Shown: piece after piece, positions 46,382-55,983 of the stretch | Position numbering within the stretch: the first letter of the stretch is position 1 | Layout: every line of letters starts with the position of its first letter | Assembly: GCA_028753945.1 (NCBI GenBank) | Contig: JAPNXP010000008.1 | Span: forward strand, 4,832,001 to 4,896,000 | Length of the DNA stretch: 64,000 nucleotides | Reading direction: 5' to 3' | Origin: Hexactinellida sp. DTS-2022 | Lineage: Eukaryota; Porifera; Hexactinellida | Notes under the pieces: generated by a model | The model's database searches: none | What the model saw: only the letters and a program-made list of their open reading frames with translations | Told to the model about the DNA's origin: nothing | Translations under genes and position numbers: made by a program

Positions 46382-47768
46382 TAGACAGACAGACAGGCAA
46401 ACAGACAGACAGAAGAGAGAGACAGAGAGACAGACATAAGAGAGAGAGCACTCGCCTCCATATGTCGGACTGTTCCGAGTGTCTGCTCTGCATGGCAGCC
46501 TCCGGGGCCATGTAAGTGTAGGTTCCTTTGTCGGTGGTGAGGTGCGACTTAGCCAGCTCTCGGGACAGCCCGAAGTCAATCAGCTTGAGGGTGTTGCTCT
46601 CGAGGGTCCGGGGGTCCGAGGGGTCCACGTCTCGAAACAGCAGCACTAAGGGACCATGGATACACACTAATCTACCGGATATATAAAGTGTTACCGTTCT
46701 TGGTCTTGAGGTCCCTGTGTATGATGGGAAAGTCCAGCGCAGTGTGCATGTACTCCAAACCCTCTGCGATCTGCGTGCAGTAGTTCAGCACCAAGTTGTA
46801 GTTGTTGAGTCGCACCTGCGTAGCAACCATAAGGTACCAATGGAATGCCGGTGTCCCTACCTTTCTCGTGTGCAGCAGTTCGTACAGCTCGCCGCCCGCG
46901 CAGTACTCAAGCACCAGCGAATAGCCCAGGAACGGGATGTCCACCATAACCCCAACCAGTCGACACAGATTGACGTGCGAGTCCTGCTTGTTCGTGCGTC
47001 CGAGTCCCGACAGCTTAGCGAGGATGGTCGCCTCGTGGTTGACCTCCTTCAGAAGGTCCCTGGACCCGCGGCGCACTAGGGACACAGGAAGCATTCCAAT
47101 ACCCCACTCGGTATCCAGGCTTACCGGTCTCCTTGACCGCCACCATTCGGTCCCTGTACATGTGGCTGTACACGCGTCCGAAGCCCCCGTCCCCCAGGAA
47201 GGTGACCATCTGCAGCTCCTCCGGCCGGATGCGCGGGATCGCGGAGGCGAGCACGTAGTTCCGCGGGAAACAGCCGGTCTCTGCCGCCTCTTTACTCTCC
47301 GGTCTCTCCTGCGGCTCCGGCGCTAGCACCTGTCCATACAACAGGTCTCTCCGGGGCAGATGGTGCGTGACGCCCACGTTAACCTATAGGGACATAAGGG
47401 GAGGGATAGGATATCCACACATACATATAGGCTGATTGTATCAGTTGTAGGGTCTATGGCAACCGTTTTCCAACATAGTGTTCTTATAACCGGTGTGCTT
47501 ATATCCGACATCTACTGTATTGGGATCCCCACATAAATACGGGAATAAGAATGGCTACCTTGACTGTCTGTCCGGCCGCCAGCTGCAGGAAGGGCACGTC
47601 CTCCAGGTGCTGCGCGCGTCCGAACACGGCGTCCTGTTTGTGTCGGAAGTCGAACAGCACCTCGGCGGTGGGGTCTCTGTCGTAGAGGGAGTAGGGGAGC
47701 GCCGCGGCCCGCGCGAAGAGCCGCCGCGAGCTGCTCCTGCGTCTCTCTCTCTCCGACCCGCTTGCCAT
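44261..47768 (-). CDS. Mixed-lineage-type MAP3K (SH3 plus kinase)
   Basis: A cytoplasmic kinase of the MLK type, upstream of JNK/p38 in known animals. Twelve exons: 47768-47559, 47383-47125, 47075-46861, 46815-46695, 46645-46456, 45936-45788, 45639-45383, 45336-45256, 45191-44937, 44869-44785, 44733-44626 and 44496-44261 (2166 nt, 721 aa; phases consistent). The SH3-like domain spans about 33-113 (AEVLFDFRHKQDA to GCFPRNYV). The kinase domain runs from about 126 to 395: GDGGFGRVY at 134, VAVKE, HRDLKTKN at 261-268, DFGLSRE at 292, YMAPEA and SDIWSLGVVLWEVL. A helical Glu/Lys-rich region and a Pro-rich tail follow; I see no CRIB motif. Intron 5 is GC-AG (donor GCGAGT), and its acceptor is embedded in a 12-copy tandem repeat. 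Confidence 0.9.
45931..46362. repeat. 36-bp tandem repeat carrying the MLK exon 6 acceptor
   Basis: Twelve copies start every 36 bp from 45931 to 46327 (CCTAGACTGAAGTACAGCTA then GATAAGACAGACATAA). In the sense direction each unit contains the acceptor TACTTCAG followed by TCTAGGT, the first bases of exon 6. A GACA tract at 46350-46420 follows. Confidence 0.9.
47449..47519. mobile_element. MITE family A half-copy in MLK intron 1
   Basis: Only one terminus is clear (CGACATCTACTGTA), with internal GGCAACCGTTTTCCAACATA shared with other copies. Confidence 0.5.
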
Positions 47769-47894
47769 GCCAATGCGCTATTCGGTTGCTAGGCTAACGG
47801 GTAGGCATTAGTCATGAGATAAACTGGTCGCAACAGAACAGAATGAATGAATGAATTGAACAACAGAACAGAATATACACAAGTGAGTCAGGAG

Positions 47895-50390
47895 TCACAG
47901 CAACGCGCAGTGCCTGCAGCCGCGAAACAGCCGGGCCCGGCGGCCCTGGGGCGGCGGGGGCGGGGCCACCAGCGGCGCGAAGTACGCCTGCACCCTCAGT
48001 GACGGGAGAGCGGCCTAGAGATACAGGATTAACCTATGGGTCTATGGGTCTATAAGAACAGGAGAGTACCTTGAGTCTGTCTATGCCGGATCTGGATATC
48101 TGCTGGCAGTCGTACAGATACACGGTCTGCAGCGGCGCGCAGTACCTACACAGCTATAAATAGGAGCACAGGGCACAGGGCACAGGGCACAGGGCACAAG
48201 ACAGAGAACTGACATGAGGCAGTCTATGGAGGTGTCGGTGAGGAGCGGACAGTTGTCCAGCTCCAGGACCTGCAGCGTCTCCCCCGCGGCCTCGCCCTCC
48301 GTCAGAGACTTTATGCCCGCGTCCGTTATCTGGTCGCACGCGGAGAGGGTCTACAGAGAGAGTAAGCAGCCGCTATGTCCGACAGAAAGAGACTCACCAG
48401 ACTCCGGACCTGCCCACAGTACCTCGCCAGCGCCACCAGTGTCAGGTCAGAGATCTGAAAAGGGAACAGGTCAACTCTCCCGTACCTCCTTATAACATAC
48501 TGGCTATAACGGCTATACTAGCATTACTAGCAACTAACCAGCACGCACTCCTCCAGGTCCACGTTCTGCAGCTGTCTGCATCCCTACAGAGACAGTAACA
48601 CACTGGCTAGTGACGTCACGCCTCACCTGGCTCAGCGCCTGGAACCCCGTGTCTGTCAGGCGCACGCAGTTGGACACCCCCAGAGACCTGCGACACGCGT
48701 AGGGTTATATAATTAGTATTATAACCAGCGTAAGGGCTAATTAGATGCTCGTATAGGAGCCACTGTCGCTCCCATAAGAGCATCTATTCTGCTCACAACT
48801 TGACTGTATTTATACTATCGTGCTTCTATTGCTCTGTATCACAGACAGAATAGCAGATGTTTGTATGCAGGTGTTATTCTCTGTATAGTATAGTATAGTT
48901 CCACTTATGTGAACACCTGTGACATACTCAGAGTATATATACAAGTTACAACAGGGAATTTGTTCTTTATTATTACTCTAAAACCCGGACAAACAAACAA
49001 CAATCGAGTGTTAATAAATAGGTTACAGCCTAACTCACTTCAGCTGCGTACAGTGCTGCCCGATGGCCTGCAGCGCCGCGTTGGTTATGTCGCAGTGCGA
49101 GAGAGAGAGGTGTTCTAGTTCACACCTCTGCGCCACCGCCCGCACTCCGGGGTCCCCCACGCGCTACAAGGGAGAGGTGTCATAATGTGAATATATAGGG
49201 TACCAGCAGAGGCGTAGCCAGGGTGCGGCACTTGGGGGCACAGGCCGCACCAAAAGTTTGCACTATAGTATTATACTAGTGGGCATTCTTGTGGGCACGG
49301 AAATGCGGCAACCAAAATCCACCAGTGCCGCACCTCCATGCAGGCCTAGCTACGCCTCTGGGTGCCGGTACCTTGCAGAAGGTGAGGGAAAGCGTGTTCA
49401 GGTGCGGGCAGTTTGCGGCTATGTGCGTCAATCCTACGTCATCGACCTATCAACAGTATAACAAGCTAGTTAATAATAGCGTTATTAATCAGACTCGAGT
49501 ATACAAGTTGTATAGCAATGTTGCTATAAATAGACTAACGCTAGCGCAGTAGTCCAGGAAGAGGAGTCGAATGGCCGGACAGCTCTGCGCCAGCTTGATG
49601 ACGCCTCTGTTTGAGATGCGCGAGCAGTAGGAGAGCGCCACGGACTCCAGATCGGGACAGCCCGCCCTACGCACTAGTTACCGACAGGGACATAGGAATG
49701 TGTGAGTATACATACCCGAGGTGAGTGAGAGTGCTGTCTGTTATCCGGGTGCAGCTCCTCAGGTCCAGGCGCTTGAGTCGCTTGCAGCGCTCCGAGAGGT
49801 ACGCCCCCACGCTACAGGACAACACAACACAACAACAATACAACAACAACAACACACACCTGTCTGTGATAGCAATGCACCCGTTTAGATCCAGTTCCTC
49901 CAGATTGGGACAGTACTTGGTGAGGGACCTGAGAGACTCGTCCTCCACGTGTTTGCACCAGCGGAGCGACAGCGCCCGGAGGAACCCCCCGCAGCGGCGC
50001 CCGATCGGCTTCATGACGGAGGCCTTTATGTTAATTTGGTACTCGAACAGGTCGATGCGCGTCCAGTTGGACCCGTCCATCGCCAGCTCGCTCCACAGCT
50101 ACAGAGAGGAGCATTGGAATGCTATGGAGAATGGAGACAGCTTACCCGACAGACGGAGGCACATCTGCAGAGAGAGACCACGTCCAGCTGGGAGAATATC
50201 CTAACAGAGAGCATTAGCTAAGCACACAGAAGAGAGGATTAGCTAAGCACCTGAGTAGCACCTCCTTCGGGAGGGAGTTAAGGTGCCTGCAGAGTCGGGG
50301 GGGCCGAGGGGGTCGGGGGGGTCGGGGGCCCGGGGTCTGTCCGGGGAGCAGCGGCTGGGTCGCCTCTGATTGGGCGTCTGTCTCGAGCAT
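47895..50390 (-). CDS. FBXL20: F-box / leucine-rich-repeat protein of the FBXL2/FBXL20 type
   Basis: The substrate receptor of an SCF ubiquitin ligase. Thirteen exons: 50390-50251, 50200-50146, 50098-49860, 49811-49716, 49666-49540, 49446-49372, 49163-49039, 48687-48627, 48583-48539, 48454-48398, 48350-48214, 48145-48070 and 48014-47895 (1353 nt, 450 aa). The F-box (about 40-80) reads LPKEVLLRIFSQLDVVSLCR, then MDGSNWTRIDLFEYQ and RRCGGFLRALSLRWCKHV as in FBXL2/20. About eleven Cys-containing LRRs follow (LDLNGCIAITD, LDLRSCTRITD, LELDNCPLLTD, VYLYDCQQIS). The end matches FBXL20 (RVQAYFAPL) and finishes CALL, a CaaX box ending in Leu, so geranylgeranylation is expected, as known for FBXL2. 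The gene starts 139 bp after the RhoGEF stop. A hAT-like MITE lies in intron 6. Confidence 0.94.
49207..49360. mobile_element. hAT-like MITE in FBXL intron 6
   Basis: CAGAGGCGTAGCCAGG on the left and CCTAGCTACGCCTCTG on the right form a 16-bp inverted repeat with one mismatch. The flanking octamers GGTACCAG and GGTGCCGG are a degraded 8-bp duplication. Confidence 0.75.
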
Positions 50391-50529
50391 AGCTAACGTT
50401 TGTATAAATAGCTGAGTTCGCTTATGTTATAGCAGCGAGGAGAATATTAACATTTATATAACACAAATCTACATACAAGATTCCAATATTACACATCAGT
50501 AAAAATATTAACTACCAACTATACAGATT

Positions 50530-53500
50530 CTATTTATAGCCCTTGCACTCCTCTCTGTGTGCGTCTATGGTTCTCTCCCAGTGGTTCTTCATGCCGGACA
50601 CCCGTGTGCCCGCCGGGGCCTTCCCGAGCCCGGGGGGGGAGAGGGGGGACAGAGGAGAGGAGCCGGCGCTGTGCTTCTGGCCGGGCTCCGGTCGGTCCGC
50701 TCTTGATAGGGAGGAGCACTGGCCCCTGGGGAGGGTGCTGGACTTCCCGCTTCCGGAGGCCTGGAGCCGCTCGTGGGCGTTGGGGGGGCGGGGGGGCAGG
50801 GAGGGCTTGGGAGACAGGGGCGCGTGCGGGCTCCTAGGGGACCGGTCCGGTTCGGAGGGGGACTGTGCCTTAGATGCGGTTGATATTTCTGAGAAGATTA
50901 GCTTGTCAGCTGGGCGCGGGGCGCTCTCGTTGTGCTGCGAGACCGCGGCCATGTAGTTGGTGACGAGAGAGCTGACGAGTCCCTCGTGCTTCCGCTTGAG
51001 ACTCAGGTAGTCCAGCTGCGCCGGCGCCGGCAGACCCGAGTCCCGCTCCCGGCTGCTGTCCGCGAAGCTGGCGAACTAGGCGGGAATAGGAATAGGCGGG
51101 AATGGGAATAGGCGGGGAATGGGAATTGGCGGGGAATGGGAATAGGCGGGGAATGGGAATTGGCGGGGAATGGGAATTGGCGGGGAATGGGAATAGGCGG
51201 GGATGGGAATAGGAATAGGCGGGAATGAGAATAGGAATAGGCGGGGATTTGGAATAGGCGGGAATGAGAATAGGAATAGGCGGGGAATAGGGGAACAGCT
51301 GTTACTCACGTCTTGCTGCATGGTGCAGAGCAGGTCCCGCATCTGCTGCTTAACTTCCGCGTTTGAGAAGTCGTGGGACTCCGAGATTCCCGAGTCCCGC
51401 TCCTTGGCGGCGGTCGCCTGGGCGGGCGTGGGCAATCTGGCGCGGGGCCTAAGGGGGGGGGGGCCATAAAGTAAGCAGCCAAACTAAGCTAAGGGGACTC
51501 ACTTCTTCTCCGCAGTTGAGTACTTCCGGAGCTGCTCCTTGAGCCGGTGTGTCTCTCCGCCCGAGTGCTCCACCCGCTCGCAGTAGATCTCCTCCGCGAC
51601 CCCGTTCCTGTCGTCGCTGTACGCGCCCTGCGACAGCCAATAATAACAACAACAACAACAACAGGGCGTTGTCGGGTACTTACACAATAGTCGTACATGC
51701 TGTAAGGCCGCTTCTCGTCTGCGCTGTCGAAGGAGTCCTTGGAGCCGACCTATAGAGTGTACTTATGCACTATAGCATTATACGGGCACTGACTAACCAT
51801 GGATTGTGAACTGGGCGACACGGAGATGAGGTTCTTGTATTTGCTCAGAGACCGCTTGTGCAAGAGGGGGCTCTGTTCGCCTAATTAGCAGAGAATAAGC
51901 AAAGTCGGGAATAGCGGGATAACTAACTGTCGATATTGAGAGACTGCGTGGACTGCTTGAGAGTATCCATTATCTGTTGCAACAGCTACAAACAAACAAA
52001 CAAATAATAACAACAACAACAACAACAACAAGCTGACTCACGTCTGGTTCGAAGTTGAATGATGCGACCACCTGGTCCTGCAGGGTGCTCACCCAGTGGT
52101 TCTTCTTTACGTGCGATTTAGCCTTCAGACAGTACGTGGTGATTACCCTAGCGACCTGTTTGTGGACAAGGAATGCTTTGTCGTCGGAGCGGATATGGTC
52201 GTCCTGCGTGAATGTCAGCTCAGTTATCTAAACAGACACAGCTGATAGAATTCCAATGCTACACTAGGGTAGCTAGGCGTGTGCTAGTACCTTTATGAAG
52301 TCCTTGAACTTGTAGGGCGCGTTCCGCTTGCCCCGGAGCCCCTTCCCAGTGGCGCCCTTCCTGGGCTTCTCCCTCACTTTGCAGACGAGCAGCGCTCTGT
52401 CGAGCAGCAGCACCAGGCGCTCCTGGCGCGACCGCGCCGCCCGCAGGTCCAGCATAGTGTCCTAACCAGATCGTAACTCCGCTTATAGCACAAGGGCATA
52501 GGCATAGGCATAGGCATAGGCATAGGCATAGGCTACATAGGCATAGGCATAAGTATAGGCATAGGCATAGGCATAGCATAGGCATAGGCATAGGCATAGC
52601 ATAGGCATAGGCATAGACATAGGTATAGGCATAGCATAGGCATAGGCATAGGCATAGGCATAGGCTACATAGGCATAGGCATAAGTATAGACATAGGCAC
52701 TCACCTGCAGGAGGATGTTCCCGTAGTCCGTCAGGCAGCCCTCGAACTGGGGACACACCATGGATAATCTCAAACTGAATAAAAGCAAATAATAACTCAC
52801 CGGCGCGTGGTCCAGGCCCTCTTGTATTTCCTACAAACAGTTTCTATAAATAGAACACAAATCACGGGAATAGCGCCGTACCTCCAACAGCTGTTTGCAC
52901 TCAGAGACAGCTGTCAATTCATTGATTTCCTTCGCGATTGAATCCATTCTTTCCCCCGCGCTCCGGAGCAGGACCCGCTCCTCGCTCTCCTCCTTTGTGT
53001 GCTTCAACAGATTCTAAACAACAACAACAACAACAGACACTAACAACAACAACAACAACAACAACAGTAGCACTAGGGACGCTATACCTCCAGCAGGAGT
53101 TTGTACTTGAGGACGCGCTGCACCGGTTTCAGCAGATACGTGGACAGATTAAGCGGGTGCTGCAGTCTGGTCTGCACCGACTAACGAATATAAATAAATA
53201 CCATGTGTACATACCCGTCGCTAGGCAGCTCACCCGGAGACAGCTGTCGACCGCTTTGTGTTTGGAGAGAGCCACCAACAGCTCCACGGACTTTGAGTGG
53301 TTCGAGCAGTACTGGGAGTATATCTTGAATCTGTCGGCCTATACACCAGTAACCACGGGACGCGTTAATTAAAGGGACCGACTAACCTGATCCTGGAAGA
53401 GATGCCCAACGGCAGCCAGAGAGCTCTGTCCGAGAGTTGGTCTCAGCAACTGATTGAATTCACTAAATACTATGTGTTATTATACGCCCACAAACTAATT

Positions 53501-54220
53501 GAATTCACTAAATACTATGTGTTATTATACGCCCACAAACTGATTGAATTCACTAATTAATATGTGTTATTATACGCCCACAAACTGATTGAAATCACTA
53601 AATACTATGTGTTATTATACGCCCACAAACTGATTGAATTCACTAAATACTATGTGTTATTATACGCCCACAAACTGATTGAATTCACTAAATACTATGT
53701 GCTATTATACGCCCACAACTGATTGAATTCACTATATACTATGTGTTATTATACGCCCACAACTGATGTATAAACTCACTCGTGGAAGTCCCGGATTTCC
53801 TCCAGGTTTATGAATATGCTGCCGGTCGTGCTGGCCGTTATTATGTTCGGCATTTCCGTCTCCAGGCTGTGGAACTGAGGAATGTAGCCCTAATGCACTG
53901 GAATAATTAGTTAGCTAGGACGGGGGGGGGGGGGGCTGGCTTACAGTTACGATTGAGTTTATGTCGGAGAGGTACTGGTCCTCGGTGCGCACCAGCTCCT
54001 CCAGCACGGGGAACCAGGGATGCCGGGAAGTGAGGTCCTTCTGGAAGGCGCCGCGCAGCTTCCCGATGTGCTCGTATATGGCGTACATGTCGTCCTGGTC
54101 CGAGTCCCCCGAGGAGGGCAGCGAGCAGCTCGAGTCCGTCCCCTCGGTGAATACGGAGCCCTGACTCCTGAGCTCGCCCTTGGATGGACATTCTGTGGGG
54201 TTAGTCTGTGTGTCTGTCAT
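50530..54220 (-). CDS. Dbl-family RhoGEF (DH-PH), possibly PLEKHG-like
   Basis: Catalyses GDP/GTP exchange on Rho-type GTPases. Sixteen exons: 54220-53945, 53889-53780, 53462-53387, 53338-53234, 53180-53088, 53013-52882, 52830-52801, 52746-52705, 52461-52291, 52227-52042, 51985-51928, 51880-51798, 51749-51684, 51627-51503, 51448-51310 and 51075-50530 (2238 nt, 745 aa; phases consistent). The DH domain runs from VLEELVRTEDQYLSDINSIV (about 73) through FKIYSQYCSNH to LSTYLLKPVQRVLKYKLLLE, the CR3 signature. The PH domain follows (LTDYGNILLQ, ERLVLLLDRALLVCK, FKDFIKITELTF, KKNHWVSTL). The C-terminal 330 residues are Ser/Pro-rich with no recognised domain. The DH and PH calls are firm; the subfamily is a guess. 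Tandem repeats fill introns 2, 8 and 15. Confidence 0.9.
51080..51292. repeat. GGCGGGGAATGGGAATA minisatellite in RhoGEF intron 15
   Basis: About ten copies of a 16-18-bp unit next to the exon 16 acceptor. Confidence 0.85.
52494..52700. repeat. (GGCATA)n hexamer array in RhoGEF intron 8
   Basis: About 33 imperfect hexamers, with two near-identical sub-blocks (GGCTACATAGGCATAGGCAT at about 52539 and again at 52661). Confidence 0.9.
53451..53768. repeat. 45-bp tandem repeat carrying the RhoGEF exon 3 acceptor
   Basis: About seven copies begin every 44-45 bp from 53451 (TGATTGAATTCACTAAATAC then TATGTGTTATTATACGCCCA). In the sense direction each has TATTTAG followed by TGAATTCAATCAG, the acceptor and first bases of exon 3. 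Confidence 0.9.
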
Positions 54221-55773
54221 GCTAGTTCGCACGGAAATAGGTAAATTATCGCACAGCTAACAACTACATTTATAGCTGTCCAGATGTGATGATATATGAT
54301 AAATATTATAATGAGCTGAATTGATTACTTCACAAATGAGTCAGATAATAATTGAAATTGAGGAATAACACATTACATAACCTGATAGAAAGCCATGAGC
54401 CATTAAATTATAGAATTAGTAATACAACGCATCAAGAAAAACCAACTAATTAGCACTAAATAATTATTAGATCTGCAAATTATTCGCCTAATAAGTGTCT
54501 TCAGAGGTGTAATGACAAATAATATGGGCAATACTGGCCATAACAAAATCAAGTGGTAAAGCAATGACACATTTGGAGTTTATAAGTTTTCCTATAAAAC
54601 ATTTACAATGTGTATAGTTGGGCCTCACTTTATATAAAAAGTAATTCCCAAATTCTTCACAAGTTATGCCACATTTATCAGTTAAAAAAAATGCATAAAC
54701 CTAATTCCGGATGGAATGGCATCATTGCGGTAATAGGCGTCTTAACGGTATCCGGACTGGGATTACATAATTTATAATGGTAAATCATTATTGATTCATC
54801 ATAACTACTTTTGATTCATAACAAGTATCTAGGAAGGCATTTCTAAGAATAACTGCACTTTAAAAAATTCAAATTTCAAAATGTAACTAAATATATATCG
54901 AATTTCTAAAAATGGCTTCTAATTGACCGTAACATAGTCTAATAGTCTATAATCTTTTGTAGAAGCACTTCCCAACTTCTAACTAGTTGTTGTATAAGAT
55001 ATTGAGTTACTTAGAAACCTATCCAACTTGCGTTAACAATGAATTTACTTTTTTTTCCTCGATTTTTTTACAGTTTTCGATTCAAAGTCCACATTTCTTC
55101 AATTTATTGGGAAATTTCACACAATCTGTTCCCATATTCTTTCCCAAATAATAAATTACTCATTCCACTTCCTATTTTTTTATGATATAGTTATGTTATT
55201 GACAATGCAGTTGAGTTTGTCGCGATAACTCATTACATTTCATCAAAACTAAGCTTCTAGATCAATTTTTATTATTCTTTGAACGAAGCTTTTGAAAATT
55301 AAGTGTATATTTAGTTCTAATGTCTCAATAGTCACTTACTAACATTCCAATTCGATTCCAAAGTGTCTTAGTATTCCCCCGCAATATATTAATTCTAGAA
55401 AAAACTAGATAATCTCCACTCTTACTCTTACTCTACTCTTAAAATTTCAAGGATATCGGCGAAATTTGTAATTTTTGCCATATATGGAGGTGTTGAAACG
55501 TCATATTGTGACACTTATGAATGACAAAATCAAAATTAAGATTGGAGGAGAAATATTAATCTCATTCAGTGTATATTTAGAAGAAAAAAAATATTCCGGT
55601 GGAATAAAAGAAATTCGGTAATTTGGCCAGTCCGGACACCGTTAAATACGAGGCATAGCATTTCAGGACGCCTGGTAAATTAAAAATTAGGGCAGTAGTT
55701 CGACCCACATGCATACAAGTGTTGCAGACTTGCAGTAAGCTAGCAAAGGGAATCGTGAAAAGAGACAATAAGA
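54221..55773. other. AT-rich gene-free DNA
   Basis: Nothing recognised apart from the RhoGEF upstream region. The sequence is strongly AT-rich and unique as far as I can see. Confidence 0.5.
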
Positions 55774-55846
55774 AGGCCCTGACGAGGTTCGAACTCGTGA
55801 CCCCTGGTTTACAAGACCAGTGCTCTAACCACTGAGCTACAGAGCC
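55774..55846 (-). tRNA. tRNA-Thr (UGU)
   Basis: On the minus strand a 73-nt cloverleaf: acceptor stem GGCTCTG / CAGGGCC (one G-U pair), D arm AGCTCAGTGGTTAGAGC, anticodon arm CTGGTCTTGTAAACCAG with TGT at positions 34-36, variable loop, and T arm with GAGTTCGAACCTC. The A-box and B-box consensus sequences are intact. There is no intron, and CCA is not encoded. Confidence 0.95.
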
Positions 55847-55852
55847 AACTAG

Positions 55853-55983
55853 AAAAAAATCCAAAATTGCAGACTGTGCCGACGCATGTACCTTTGGTGG
55901 CACTATATTTTGTTGGTGGTTTATTGATAGTGCCTCCAAAGGAACATGCTGTCGGCGCAGTCTGCAATTTTGGATTTTTTTTC
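55853..55983. mobile_element. Palindromic MITE family C copy beside the tRNA
   Basis: Ends AAAAAAATCCAAAATTGCAG and CTGCAATTTTGGATTTTTTT are inverted, and the inner arms GTGCCGACGCAT and GTGCCTCCAAAGGA are also shared with 35093-35222. It starts 7 bp upstream of the tRNA 5' end. Confidence 0.85.
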
